A stretch of DNA of 27,537 nucleotides from an uncultured Actinotalea sp. (GTDB lineage: Bacteria > Actinomycetota > Actinomycetes > Actinomycetales > Cellulomonadaceae). The DNA lies in contig NZ_CAMPHH010000006.1 in assembly GCF_946885855.1 (NCBI RefSeq), forward strand, positions 1 to 27,537. The letters are read 5' to 3'. The stretch's first letter is position 1. The number at the start of each line of letters is the position of its first letter. Under the pieces are notes generated by a model. That model made no database searches. It was not told the origin of the DNA and saw only the letters and a list, made by a program, of their open reading frames with translations. The position numbers were made by a program, and so were the translations under genes. Shown one piece after another: positions 6,327 through 15,414 of the stretch.

Positions 6327-8051
6327 TCAGGCCGCGCGTGGACCGAGGTCGAGGCGCCCGCCGGGGATGGCGTCCAGCAGGGCGCGCGTGTAGTCCTGCT
6401 GCGGACGGTCGAAGACGTCGTCCACGGTCCCCTGCTCGACGATCCGCCCCTGCTCCATGACGCACACCTGGTCCGCGATCTGCCGGACCACCGCGAGGTC
6501 GTGGCTGATGAAGAGGTAGGAGAGACCGAGCCGGTGCTGGAGGTCGGCGAGCAGGTGCAGGATCTGCGACTGCACGATGACGTCGAGCGCCGAGACCGCC
6601 TCGTCGCACACGACGAGCTCCGGCTCGAGGGCCAGCGCCCGCGCGATCGCGACGCGCTGACGCTGCCCGCCCGAGAGCTCCGCGGGGTAGCGCCGCAGCA
6701 GGGCGGTGGGCAGGGCGACCGCGTCCATGAGCTCCAGCACCCGCTCCCGGCGCCGGGCCGCGTCGCCCACATCGTGCGCGCGCAGGGGCTCCTCGATGGT
6801 GCGGTAGATCGTGTAGAGCGGGTCGAGCGAGGAGTACGGGTCCTGGAAGACCGGCTGGACCTTCCGCCGGAACGCCACCTCCGCCGCCCTCGTGCGGGCG
6901 CCGACCTCCTCACCGTCGACGCGGATCGTGCCCGACGTCGGCTCGAGCAGGTCCAGCACCATGCGCGCGACGGTGGACTTGCCCGATCCGGACTCTCCCA
7001 CGATGGCCGTCGTCGTCCCGCGCGGGATCGCGAAGCTGACGCCGTCCACCGCGGTGAGCTCGGTGCCACGGGAGAACAGGCCCTTGCCGCGCAGCCGGAA
7101 CACCTTGGTGACGTCCTCGACCTCGACGATCGGCCGGGCATCGGCCGGGGTGGACGGCGCCTCGGCCGCGGCGTCCGCCGAGGGCGAGAGCAGGTCGTCG
7201 CCGTACTCGAGCTCCCGGCCGCTGGTCCGCGCGAGCTGGATGCGACGCGACGCCAGCGACGGCGCCGCGGCCAGCAGCCGCCGCGTGTACTCGTGCTGCG
7301 GGTCGCGCAGCAGGTCTTCCGCGGCCCCGGTCTCGACCACCTCGCCGCGGTACATGACGACGACGCGCTGAGCCCGCTCGGCCGCGAGCCCCAGGTCGTG
7401 CGTGATGAGCAGCACGGCGGTCCCGAGCTCGTGCGTCAGCGCCTCGAGCCCGTCGAGGATCGTGCGCTGGACGGTGACGTCGAGCGCCGACGTCGGCTCG
7501 TCCGCGATGAGCAGCCGCGGCCGGCAGGACAGGCCCATGGCGATGAGCGCCCGCTGCCGCATGCCGCCGGAGAACTCGTGCGGGTACTGCTGGGCGCGCC
7601 GGCGTGCGTCCGGGAGCCCGGCCTCCTCGAGGAGCTCGATCGCGCGCCGTCGCGCCTGCTCCCCCCGCGCGATGCCGTTGTCCTCCAATGCCTCGACGAT
7701 CTGCGCCCCGACGCGCAGCACCGGGTTGAGGTTGGACATCGGGTCCTGCGGGACCATGCCGATGTCCTTGCCCCGCATCCGGGCGATGCCCGCGCCGCCG
7801 CGCTCGGTGAGGTCCTTGCCGTCGAACAGGATCGACCCGCCGCTCACGCGGCCGTTCTGGGCGAGCAGTCCGATGACGGCGGCCGCGGTGGTCGACTTGC
7901 CCGAGCCGGACTCCCCGACGACGGCCACGGTCTCCCCCGGCAGCACGTCGAAGGACGCCCCGCGCACCGCCGTCGTCGTGCCCTGGTCGGTGGTGAAGGA
8001 GACCTCGAGGTCCCGGATGCTCAGCAACGGGGTGACACCCACGCCGGTCAC
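6327..8051 (-). CDS. dppDF: Dipeptide/oligopeptide ABC importer, fused double ATPase
   Basis: This 574-residue protein joins the two ATPase subunits that other bacteria make separately (DppD/DppF or OppD/OppF). ATPase 1 spans about 8-265: Walker A GESGSGKST (46-54), Q-loop PQDP, signature FSGGM (160-164), Walker B ending in ADEPTSALD. A linker (270-305) rich in Ala, Asp and Pro follows. ATPase 2 spans about 308-570: Walker A (352-360), signature LSGGQ (459-463), Walker B VCDEAVSALD. Both halves keep the His of the switch loop (ITHDL, ISHDL), so both sites look able to hydrolyse ATP. The GTG at 8051 overlaps the dppC stop as GTGA and is preceded by GAGGAAGAG, which points to coupled translation. 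It is the last gene of the operon. Confidence 0.92.
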   Translation of the reverse strand: MTGVGVTPLLSIRDLEVSFTTDQGTTTAVRGASFDVLPGETVAVVGESGSGKSTTAAAVIGLLAQNGRVSGGSILFDGKDLTERGGAGIARMRGKDIGMVPQDPMSNLNPVLRVGAQIVEALEDNGIARGEQARRRAIELLEEAGLPDARRRAQQYPHEFSGGMRQRALIAMGLSCRPRLLIADEPTSALDVTVQRTILDGLEALTHELGTAVLLITHDLGLAAERAQRVVVMYRGEVVETGAAEDLLRDPQHEYTRRLLAAAPSLASRRIQLARTSGRELEYGDDLLSPSADAAAEAPSTPADARPIVEVEDVTKVFRLRGKGLFSRGTELTAVDGVSFAIPRGTTTAIVGESGSGKSTVARMVLDLLEPTSGTIRVDGEEVGARTRAAEVAFRRKVQPVFQDPYSSLDPLYTIYRTIEEPLRAHDVGDAARRRERVLELMDAVALPTALLRRYPAELSGGQRQRVAIARALALEPELVVCDEAVSALDVIVQSQILHLLADLQHRLGLSYLFISHDLAVVRQIADQVCVMEQGRIVEQGTVDDVFDRPQQDYTRALLDAIPGGRLDLGPRAA

Positions 8052-9001
8052 CTCTTCCTCGTCTTGGGGTCGAGTGCCTCGCGCAGCGCCTCGCCGAACA
8101 GCGTGAAGCCCAGCGCGGTGATCGCGATGAGGGCGCCCGGCCACAGGGCGAGCCGCGGCGCCACCTCCAGCTCGTTCTGGGCCGCGGTGAGCATGCGCCC
8201 CCACTCCGCGGTCGTCGGCGATCCACCGCCGAGGCCGAGGAAGGACAGCGCGGCCGCCTCGATGACCGCGGTCGCCAGCATGAGCGTCGCCTGGACGATG
8301 ACGGGACCGAGGCTGTTCGGCAGGACGTGGCTCATCGTCACGGTGCGTCGGGACAGGCCGAGCGACCGCGCGGCGAGCACGTAGTCCTGGCCGCGCTGGG
8401 CCAGCATCGTGCCCCGCAGGAGGCGCGCGAAGATCGGGACCTGGACGACGCCGATGGCGACCACGACGGCGACGGGCGACTGCCCGATGACCGCGGCGAT
8501 GGAGACGGCCAGCAGCAGCGACGGCACGGAGAGCATGAGGTCGACGAACCGCATCGTCACCGTGTCCACCCACCCGCCGAAGGCGCCGGCCAGCAGCCCG
8601 ACGAGGGCGCCGCCGACGAGGCCGAGCACCGTCGACAGCACGCCGATGACCAGCGACGCCCGCGCGCCCCAGATGAGCTTGGAGAAGAGGTCGCCCCCGT
8701 AGCGGTCGAGGCCGAGCAGGTACTCGGCGGAAGGACCGGGGATGAACGTCGGCCGGATCTCCGCGCGGCCGGGCAGCTCCTGCGGGCCGTACGGGGCGAG
8801 CACGGGCGCGAGCAGCGCGACGAGGACGAAGGCGAGGACGATGACGGCGCCGAGGATCGCCCCGGGGTTGCGCCGCAGGCGCCGGGCCGCGACGCGCCAG
8901 ATGCTCGCGCCCTCGTCACCGGATCCGGGGTCGTGCGGCCCGCGGGTGCTGCCGAGCACGTCGTCCTGGAGGGCGGCCCGTGCCGCCGGGTCGGTCGTCA
9001 T
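8048..9001 (-). CDS. dppC: Dipeptide/oligopeptide ABC importer, permease DppC
   Basis: This 317-residue inner-membrane permease has about six membrane helices, the first at about residues 48-70 (GAILGAVIVLAFVLVALLAPVLA), after a hydrophilic N-terminus of about 40 residues. The ATPase-contact EAA loop is visible in the RGQDYVLAARSLGLS...VLPNSLGP segment. The N-terminal RRLRRNPGAILG pattern is typical of the OppC/DppC family (BPD_transp_1). The ATG at 9001 overlaps the dppB stop as ATGA, and the end overlaps the dppDF start as GTGA. The three genes are therefore one transcript with coupled translation and likely matched stoichiometry. Confidence 0.92.
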   Translation of the reverse strand: MTTDPAARAALQDDVLGSTRGPHDPGSGDEGASIWRVAARRLRRNPGAILGAVIVLAFVLVALLAPVLAPYGPQELPGRAEIRPTFIPGPSAEYLLGLDRYGGDLFSKLIWGARASLVIGVLSTVLGLVGGALVGLLAGAFGGWVDTVTMRFVDLMLSVPSLLLAVSIAAVIGQSPVAVVVAIGVVQVPIFARLLRGTMLAQRGQDYVLAARSLGLSRRTVTMSHVLPNSLGPVIVQATLMLATAVIEAAALSFLGLGGGSPTTAEWGRMLTAAQNELEVAPRLALWPGALIAITALGFTLFGEALREALDPKTRKR

Positions 9002-10002
9002 CGGGCACGCATCCTCGGGTCGATGAGTCCGTAGGAGACGTCCACGGCCAGGTTGACCAGCGCGTAGACCACCGCGATGAACAGGATGAAGCCCTGCAGC
9101 ACGGCGTAGTCGAGGTTGAAGACGGCGTTCGCCAGGAAGCTGCCGATGCCGTTGAACGCGAAGACCGTCTCGGTGAGCACCGCTCCCGACAGCAGGAGAC
9201 CGACCTGCAGGCCGATGGTCGTCGCGACGGGCAGCATCGCGTTGCGCAGCACGACGCGGCGGCGCAGCCGGGAGGCGCTGAGCCCCTTCGCCCGTGCGGT
9301 GCGCACGTAGTCGGCGTTCTGCACCTCGATGACCGACGCCCGCGTGATGCGCGCGATGATCGCCAGCGGGATCGAGCCCAGGGCGACCGCCGGGAGGACG
9401 AGGTGCAGGAGGGCGTCCCAGGCGGCGTCCCACTCGCGGGTCAGCAGGCCGTCGAGGACGTAGAAGCCCGTGGGGTGGGTCGCGACCATGGACGCCGACT
9501 GCCGCCCGGCGGACGGGAACAGGCCGAGCTGGACGGCGAACAGCCACTTGAGCAGGAACGCGAGGAAGAACACGGGGATCGTCACGCCGAGGAGCGAGGC
9601 GAGGACCGTCGTGTGGTCCAGGAGACGGCCCTGGTGCCGTGCGGCGACGTACCCGAGCGGGATGCCGATGCCGACGGCGATGACGAGCGCCAGGACGGTG
9701 AGCTCGATCGTCGCGGGGAACCGCGCGAGGAACTCGTCGAGGACCGGCCGTGCGGTCCGCGTGGAGACCCCGAAGTTGCCTTGGAGCAGCTGACCGAGCC
9801 AGGTGACGTACTGCTCCAGGAGGGGGCGGTCGAAGCCGTAGAGACGGTTGATCCGCTCCACCGCCTCCGGGGTGGCGCGCTCCCCCAGGAGGGCCGTCGC
9901 CGGCCCTCCCGGGAGAGCGCGCACCCACAGGAACAGCAGGACGGACAGACCGAGCAGCGTCGGGATGAGCAGCGCCAGACGCTGCAGGACCAGTCTGACC
10001 AT
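8998..10002 (-). CDS. dppB: Dipeptide/oligopeptide ABC importer, permease DppB
   Basis: This 334-residue permease is the partner of DppC. The start (MVRLVLQRLALLIPTLLGLSVLLFLW) and ALPGGPA are typical of OppB/DppB, as is GFDRPLLEQYVTWLGQLLQGNFG. About six membrane helices are predicted. The EAA loop is NADYVRTARAKGLS with RNAMLP after it, and the end GLIDPRMR is conserved. The gene follows dppA by 22 nt with a weak ribosome site. Its stop overlaps the dppC start. Substrate is peptides by family; nickel or other small solutes cannot be excluded from the sequence. Confidence 0.93.
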   Translation of the reverse strand: MVRLVLQRLALLIPTLLGLSVLLFLWVRALPGGPATALLGERATPEAVERINRLYGFDRPLLEQYVTWLGQLLQGNFGVSTRTARPVLDEFLARFPATIELTVLALVIAVGIGIPLGYVAARHQGRLLDHTTVLASLLGVTIPVFFLAFLLKWLFAVQLGLFPSAGRQSASMVATHPTGFYVLDGLLTREWDAAWDALLHLVLPAVALGSIPLAIIARITRASVIEVQNADYVRTARAKGLSASRLRRRVVLRNAMLPVATTIGLQVGLLLSGAVLTETVFAFNGIGSFLANAVFNLDYAVLQGFILFIAVVYALVNLAVDVSYGLIDPRMRAR

Positions 10003-10024
10003 TCCGGTGGTGCCGTCCCGTCCC

Positions 10025-11707
10025 TCAGTCGTCCAGCGTGACGACGTTGTAGACCTCGTCCTGGACCGGCGACGCGGGGTAGTTGCCGACGCCCGGGGCG
10101 AAGGCCAGCGACGGGACGGGGTGCGCGAGCGGGACGCCGGGCAGCCGCTCCATGATCGCCTCGTTCGCCGCCTCGTACGCCGCCGTCTGCTCCTCGACGC
10201 TCGTCTGGTAGCGCGCGTCGCCGATCATCTGGAACAGCTCCGGGTCGTCGAAGCCCCACTCGTTCGACGGCGCCCCGAAGAAGACGCCGATGAAGTTGTA
10301 GGTGTCGTTGTAGTCGCCGGTCCAGCCCAGCAGGTGCAGACCGTGGTCGGCGGTGCCCTGCATGCGGTCCAGGTAGTCCGGGGCCCACGGCTCGGGCACC
10401 GGGTTGATCGTGATGCCGACCTCCTCGAGGTCCGCGGAGATCGACTGGAACACCTGCTCCGGCGTGGGCATGTACGGCCGCGACACGTTCGTCGGGTAGT
10501 TGAAGTCGATCGTCACGCCCTCCGCGCCGGCCTCGGCGAGGAGCTCGCGCGCCCGCTCCGGGTCGTACTCGTAGGTCGTGACGTCCTCGCTCCACCCGGC
10601 GACCGACGGCGGGACGAAGTTCGTCGCGATCTCCGTGCCCTCGGGCAGCGTCTGCGCGACGAGCGCCTCCTTGTTGATCGCGTGGGCGATCGCCTGACGG
10701 ACCCTGAGGTCCTGCAGGGCCGGGTCGGCCTGGTTCATGCCGAGGTACAGGACGTTGAACGGCTCCCGGTTGACGATCTGGAAGCCGGCGTCCTCCAGCG
10801 CCACGACGTCCGCCGGGCCGACGAGGTCGTACCCGTCGATGTCGCCCGCCTGGAGCGCCTGACGCCGCGCCGTGGCGTCGGCGATGACGGGGAACACGAT
10901 CCGCTGGACCTGACCCTGCTCACCCCAGTAGTCGGGGTTCGCCGCGAGCCGGACCTCCTGGCCCCGGGTCCACGACTCGAAGACGAACGGGCCGGTCCCC
11001 GTCGGGTGCTGGGTCGCGTACGCGGGCAGGACGGGTGCCGACTCGTCGCCGCCCACCTCGTCCGCCCCGTACTCCTGCAGCGCCGTCGGCGACTGCATGG
11101 AGAACGCCGGCAGCGACAGCGCGGAGATGAACTCCGGCAGCGGGCTCTGCAGCGTGATGACGGCCGTGGTCTCGTCCACCGCGTCGCAGCTCTCGTACTT
11201 GCCGGTGCCGTCGAGGGACTCGACGTCGCTGGACGCGAAGCCGCCGTTCACCTTCTGCCAGTAGTACGACAGGCTCTCCGACTGCAGCACACCGGTGAAG
11301 TTGTTCCACCGGTCGAAGTTGAAGCACACGGCCTCGGCATCGAAGGGCGTGCCGTCGTGGAAGGTCACGCCCTCCTTGAGCGCGAACTCGTAGGTCAGTC
11401 CGTCCTCGCTGACGTCCCAGGACTCCGCCAGGAGCGGCGCCGGGTCGGCCGTGCCGGGCTCGGTGCCGACGAGCCCCTCGAAGATCTGCCGCGCGACGCG
11501 GAACGACTCGCCGTCGTTGGCGAACGCCGGGTCGAGCGACGCCGGGTCGGACGACGCGGCGAAGATGAACGTGTCGCGGCTCCCCCCGTCGCTGCTGCTC
11601 CCGGTCCCCTCGTCGGTCGCCTCCGTGTCGCGGTCGCTCTCCGCGCACGCCGTCAGGGCCAGGGCGGTCACGGCAGCCAGCGCCGTGGTCCTCAAAGCCT
11701 TCCTCAC
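10025..11707 (-). CDS. dppA: Peptide ABC importer, substrate-binding lipoprotein
   Basis: This 560-residue extracytoplasmic solute-binding protein of family 5 (SBP_bac_5) captures the peptide and delivers it to DppBC. The signal peptide ends in a lipobox LTAC with lipidated Cys21, followed by an acidic/Ser-rich linker (to about residue 45). The body begins with TFIFAASSDPASLDPAFAND and has LAESWDVSEDGLTYEFALKEGVTFHDGTPFDAEAV, which is the family signature. The GTG at 11707 follows GAGG at a 7-nt spacing and gives a normal signal peptide of MRKALRTTALAAVTALALTAC form; longer starts upstream would add an unlikely Arg-rich leader. It is the first gene of the operon. A 22-bp palindrome lies in its upstream region (11818-11839). 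Confidence 0.93.
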   Translation of the reverse strand: MRKALRTTALAAVTALALTACAESDRDTEATDEGTGSSSDGGSRDTFIFAASSDPASLDPAFANDGESFRVARQIFEGLVGTEPGTADPAPLLAESWDVSEDGLTYEFALKEGVTFHDGTPFDAEAVCFNFDRWNNFTGVLQSESLSYYWQKVNGGFASSDVESLDGTGKYESCDAVDETTAVITLQSPLPEFISALSLPAFSMQSPTALQEYGADEVGGDESAPVLPAYATQHPTGTGPFVFESWTRGQEVRLAANPDYWGEQGQVQRIVFPVIADATARRQALQAGDIDGYDLVGPADVVALEDAGFQIVNREPFNVLYLGMNQADPALQDLRVRQAIAHAINKEALVAQTLPEGTEIATNFVPPSVAGWSEDVTTYEYDPERARELLAEAGAEGVTIDFNYPTNVSRPYMPTPEQVFQSISADLEEVGITINPVPEPWAPDYLDRMQGTADHGLHLLGWTGDYNDTYNFIGVFFGAPSNEWGFDDPELFQMIGDARYQTSVEEQTAAYEAANEAIMERLPGVPLAHPVPSLAFAPGVGNYPASPVQDEVYNVVTLDD

Positions 11708-11817
11708 ACCATCACCTCGCGTCTCGTGTCCCCGGCGCGCCACTGCGCACGGGCGGGTCCGGTCGGGCTCGGCCTCGCGCGTCGACACCGGGCGGGCGTC
11801 GACGAGCAAGGTCGACT

Positions 11818-11839
11818 CCGGTGAACGACAGTTCACCGG
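11818..11839. promoter_or_regulatory. Perfect 9-bp-arm inverted repeat, candidate operator
   Basis: CCGGTGAAC-N4-GTTCACCGG is a perfect palindrome with a GACA centre. It lies in the 155-bp gap between divergent dppA and the methyltransferase gene, 24 bp before the latter's ATG and about 110 bp before the former. The core GAAC-N4-GTTC equals the LexA box core, but the CCGGT/ACCGG flanks are not typical of LexA. It may bind a dimeric repressor of either gene. It could also fold as an RNA hairpin in the methyltransferase leader. Three GTCGAC sites stand just upstream (11781-11816). Confidence 0.55.
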
Positions 11840-11862
11840 CGGAACCCGGAGAGACTAGCCCC

Positions 11863-12663
11863 ATGGACGGACCTGGCCCGGCATCGGCCGGCTACCGACA
11901 CGCCGACGACGACGGCGCCGCGGCCCGCCGGTGGTGGGACGCGCACGCCGCGGAGTACCTCGACGAGCACGGCGACGCGCTGGGCGTCGCGGACTTCCGA
12001 TGGTGCCCGGAGGGGCTGCGCGAGGAGGACGCACGGCTCCTCGGGGACCTCACCGGCCGCCGCGTGCTCGAGGTGGGCGCCGGGGCGGCGCAGTGCACGC
12101 GCTGGCTCCGGGCGCGGGCTGTCGACGCGGTGGCCAGCGACGTCTCCGCGGGCATGCTCGCCGCCGCCCGACGGCTCGACGCCGTAGCCGGCACGACGAC
12201 GCCCCTGCTGCAGGCCGACGCCCGGCAGATCCCGTTGCGGGATGCCGCCGTCGACGTCGTGTTCACGGCGTACGGCGCGATCCCCTTCGTCCCGGACGCG
12301 GACGCGGTGCACCGCGAGGCCGCCCGGGTACTGCGCCCGGGCGGACGCTGGGTGTTCGCCGTGACCCACCCCGTGCGGTGGGCCTTCCCCGACGACCCGG
12401 GCGAGCGCGGGCTGACGGCGACGCGCTCGTACTTCGACAGGACGCCCTACGTCGAGGTCGGCGAGGACGGGGTCGTCGCGTACGCCGAGTACCACCGCAC
12501 GCTCGGCGACCACGTCCGCGACGTGGTCGCTGCGGGCCTGCGACTGATCGACGTGGTCGAGCCCGAGTGGCCCGCGAGCACGACGCGCACCTGGGGCGGC
12601 TGGAGCCCGTTGCGGGGTCGGCGCATCCCGGGGACGGCCGTCTTCGTCGCGGTCAAGGACTGA
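11863..12663 (+). CDS. Class I SAM-dependent methyltransferase
   Basis: This 266-residue protein has the Rossmann methyltransferase fold of the Methyltransf_11 type. Motif I is LEVGAGAAQ (69-77), followed by the acidic end of strand 2 (ASDVS) and motif post-I (ADARQIPLRDAAVDVVF). An ARVLRPGGRWVF segment marks motif III. The substrate is not evident. Relatives in actinobacteria near polA or peptide operons are usually unassigned. The ATG at 11863 has GGAG 11 nt upstream; a GTG at 11821 would start inside the palindrome and is less likely. The stop is 61 nt from the end of polA, facing it. Confidence 0.85.
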   Translation: MDGPGPASAGYRHADDDGAAARRWWDAHAAEYLDEHGDALGVADFRWCPEGLREEDARLLGDLTGRRVLEVGAGAAQCTRWLRARAVDAVASDVSAGMLAAARRLDAVAGTTTPLLQADARQIPLRDAAVDVVFTAYGAIPFVPDADAVHREAARVLRPGGRWVFAVTHPVRWAFPDDPGERGLTATRSYFDRTPYVEVGEDGVVAYAEYHRTLGDHVRDVVAAGLRLIDVVEPEWPASTTRTWGGWSPLRGRRIPGTAVFVAVKD

Positions 12664-12668
12664 GGAGA

Positions 12669-12707
12669 CCGCCGAGCCCCACCGCCGGAGGTCCGGCTCC
12701 ACGGCGG
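12669..12707. terminator. Hairpin between convergent methyltransferase and polA
   Basis: GCCGG (12684-12688) and CCGGC (12693-12697) form an inner stem. An outer CCGCCG (12669-12674) pairs with CGGCGG (12702-12707) across an asymmetric internal loop. It lies in the 60-bp gap between the two facing genes and could serve both. Confidence 0.45.
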
Positions 12708-12723
12708 CGCGCCCGCGCCTGCC

Positions 12724-15408
12724 TCAGTGGCCCGCCTCGTGCCAGCTCCGCCCCACGCCCACCGACACGTCCAGCGGCACCGACATCTCGACCGCTCGCC
12801 CCATCTGGTCGCGCACGAGCGCCTCGACCGCCTCCCGCTCGCCGGGCGCGACCTCGAGCACGAGCTCGTCGTGGACCTGCAGGAGCAGCCGCGACCGGAG
12901 ACCGTCGGTCCGCAGCTGCCGGTCGACCCCGAGCATCGCGACCTTGATGATGTCCGCCGCGCTCCCCTGGATGGGCGCGTTGAGGGCCATGCGCTCCGCC
13001 ATCTCGCGCCGCTGCCGGTTGTCGCTCGTGAGGTCCGGCAGGTACCGGCGGCGCCCGAGGATCGTGGCGGTGTAGCCGCTGCGGCGGGCCTCGTCCACCA
13101 CCCCGGCGAGGTACTCCCGCACGCCGCCGAACCGGGCGAAGTAGTCCTCCATGAGCCCGGAGGCCTCGGACACCGGGATGGCGAGCTGCTTGGACAGCCC
13201 GAAGGCCGACAACCCGTACGCGAGGCCGTAGGACATCGCCTTGATCTTCGACCGCATGGCGGGCGTCACCGCGTCCGTCGCGACGCCGAAGACCCGGGAG
13301 CCGACGAAGTTGTGCAGGTCCTCCCCGGAGCGGAACGCGTCGATGAGGCCGGCGTCTCCCGAGAGGTGCGCCATGATCCGCATCTCGATCTGGCTGTAGT
13401 CGGCGGTCAGGAGGGTCTCGTAGCCCTCCCCGACGACGAACGCCCGTCGGATCTGCCGCCCGGCCTCGGTGCGGATCGGGATGTTCTGCAGGTTCGGGTC
13501 GGTCGACGAGAGCCGCCCGGTCGCCGCGATGGTCTGCTGGAACGTGGTGTGGATACGACCGTCGTCGCCGATCGACCGGACCAGGCCCTCGACCGTCTGC
13601 CGCAGCCGGGACGCGTCCCGGTGCGCCAGGAGGTGGGCGAGGAAGGGGTGCTCGGTGCGCTCGAACAGGTCGGTGAGCGACGCCGCGTCCGTCGTCCAGC
13701 CGGTCTTGATCTTCTTCGTCTTCGGCATGCCGAGCTGGTCGAACAGGACCTCCTGCAGCTGCTTGGGCGACCCGAGGTTCACCTCCCGCCCGATGACCTC
13801 GTACGCCTCCGCGGCGGCGTCCGCGACGGCGGCCGCGAACTCCCGCTCCAGCCCGTCGAGGTACTCCCGGTCGGCCGCGATGCCCGACCGCTCCATCCGG
13901 GCCAGGACGTCGACGAGCGGCAGCTCGACGTCGCCGAGGAGCTCGTGGGCCCCGCGGTCCTCCAGCTCGCCCTGGAGCACCTCCGCGAGCTCCGCCACGG
14001 CGGCAGCGCGCACCGCCGTCGACTGGTGGGGCGGACCACCGTCGACCGAGAGGTCGAGCGCGCCCTGCGCGCCGTCGTCGGCGTCCTCGGTCCGCAGCTC
14101 GCGGTGCAGGTGGCGGATCGACAGGTCCGCCAGGTCGTACGACCGCTGGTCGGGGTGGCACAGGTACGAGGCGAGGAGCGTGTCGACGACGACGCCGCCC
14201 AGCGCCAGGCCGCGACCGGCGAGGGCGTGCCACGCGTCCTTGGCACCGTGCACGGCCTTGGCGGCCCCGGGGTCGGCGAGCCACGCGGCCAGCGCCGCCT
14301 CGTCGTCGGGCCCGAGCTCGGCGAGGTCGAGGACCACGGCGTGGTCGGCCCCGTCCGCGACGGCCAGCGCCCAGGCGTCGCCGCGCGTGGGCGCCGACGT
14401 GCCGGCCACCTCGATCGCCAGTCGTCGTCCGGCCCGGGCGGCGAGCCACGCGCCCAGCTCCCCCGGCCCGGGCACCGTCACGTCCAGGCGGAAGCCCTCC
14501 GCCTCGACGACGTCCTCGGGGACCATGGCGAAGAGCCGCTCGCGCAGGGTGCGGAACTCCAGCGCGTCGAAGACCCGGTGCATCGCCTCCCGGTCCCAGG
14601 GCCGCACGGCGCAGTCGCCGGCCGCGACCGGCAGCTCGACGTCGCGGACCGCGCCGTTGAGGCGGCGGTTGACGCGGACTTGATCGAGGCATGACCGGAG
14701 GCTCTCGCCCGCCTTGCCGGTGATCGTCGCGGCGGACGCCAGCACGCCGTCCAGACCGCCGTACGTCGCGATCCACTTGGCCGCCGTCTTGGGGCCCACG
14801 CCCGGGACACCGGGCAGGTTGTCGCTCGTCTCCCCGACCAGGGCCGCCAGGTCCGGGTAGGACGCCGGCGGCACGCCGTACTTCTCCTCGACGCCGGCAG
14901 GGGTGAAGCGCACGAGGTCCGAGACGCCCTTGCGGGGGTACAGGACCGTCACGTCCGGGGCGACGAGCTGGAGGGCGTCGCGGTCCCCGGTGCAGACGAG
15001 GACGTCCATGCCGGCCGCCTGGGCCTGCGTGACGAGCGTCGCGATGATGTCGTCGGCCTCGAAGCCCTCCTTCTGCAGCGTCGTGATGTTGAGCGAGTCG
15101 AGGATCTCCCGGATGAGCGGGACCTGGCCGCTGAACTCCGACGGCGTCGCGTCCCGGGTCGCCTTGTAGGCGGGATACTCCTCGGTGCGGAACGTCACGC
15201 GTCCCGCGTCGAAGGCGACGGCCACGTGGGTGGGCTGCTCGTCCCGCAGCAGGTTGGCGAGCATGGAGGTGAAGCCGTAGACGGCGTTGGTGGTCTGACC
15301 GGTCCGGGTGGAGAAGTTCTCCGCCGGCAGGGCGAAGAACGCCCGGTAGGCCATGGAGTGGCCGTCGACGAGGAGCAGGAGGGGCCGGGTTCGCGCCTGG
15401 TCAGTCAC
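12724..15408 (-). CDS. polA: DNA polymerase I
   Basis: This 894-residue enzyme fills gaps and removes RNA primers. Residues 1-297 are the 5'-nuclease, with DGHSMAYRAFFALP, VAFDAGR, GFEADDIIATL and TGDRDALQLV, including its acidic metal ligands. Residues about 305-440 occupy the 3'-5' exonuclease position but lack the D-x-E of motif I (LAIEVAG instead), so proofreading is probably absent, as in other actinobacterial Pol I. The polymerase part has motif A TADYSQIEMR (Asp670), motif B RSKIKAMSYGLAYG and motif C VHDE (845-848). Tyr727 replaces the Phe762 of E. coli. The GTG at 15408 gives the usual start before LLLVDG. It has no ribosome site but a TAGGTT box 7 nt upstream, so leaderless translation is likely. 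Confidence 0.97.
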   Translation of the reverse strand: MTDQARTRPLLLLVDGHSMAYRAFFALPAENFSTRTGQTTNAVYGFTSMLANLLRDEQPTHVAVAFDAGRVTFRTEEYPAYKATRDATPSEFSGQVPLIREILDSLNITTLQKEGFEADDIIATLVTQAQAAGMDVLVCTGDRDALQLVAPDVTVLYPRKGVSDLVRFTPAGVEEKYGVPPASYPDLAALVGETSDNLPGVPGVGPKTAAKWIATYGGLDGVLASAATITGKAGESLRSCLDQVRVNRRLNGAVRDVELPVAAGDCAVRPWDREAMHRVFDALEFRTLRERLFAMVPEDVVEAEGFRLDVTVPGPGELGAWLAARAGRRLAIEVAGTSAPTRGDAWALAVADGADHAVVLDLAELGPDDEAALAAWLADPGAAKAVHGAKDAWHALAGRGLALGGVVVDTLLASYLCHPDQRSYDLADLSIRHLHRELRTEDADDGAQGALDLSVDGGPPHQSTAVRAAAVAELAEVLQGELEDRGAHELLGDVELPLVDVLARMERSGIAADREYLDGLEREFAAAVADAAAEAYEVIGREVNLGSPKQLQEVLFDQLGMPKTKKIKTGWTTDAASLTDLFERTEHPFLAHLLAHRDASRLRQTVEGLVRSIGDDGRIHTTFQQTIAATGRLSSTDPNLQNIPIRTEAGRQIRRAFVVGEGYETLLTADYSQIEMRIMAHLSGDAGLIDAFRSGEDLHNFVGSRVFGVATDAVTPAMRSKIKAMSYGLAYGLSAFGLSKQLAIPVSEASGLMEDYFARFGGVREYLAGVVDEARRSGYTATILGRRRYLPDLTSDNRQRREMAERMALNAPIQGSAADIIKVAMLGVDRQLRTDGLRSRLLLQVHDELVLEVAPGEREAVEALVRDQMGRAVEMSVPLDVSVGVGRSWHEAGH

Positions 15409-15414
15409 GGGTGC

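Noticed and set aside
11781..11816. Three GTCGAC sites within 36 bp
   Set aside because: The sites are unevenly spaced (17 and 13 bp) and this sequence is common in GC-rich DNA.
11823..11834. LexA (SOS) box
   Set aside because: Only the GAAC-N4-GTTC core matches. The CCGGT/ACCGG flanks and the neighbours (peptide importer, methyltransferase) do not suggest SOS control, so I kept it as an unnamed palindrome.
11821..11862. Upstream GTG starts for the methyltransferase and for dppA
   Set aside because: Both fall inside the 22-bp palindrome; the downstream starts have better ribosome sites and give the normal protein ends.
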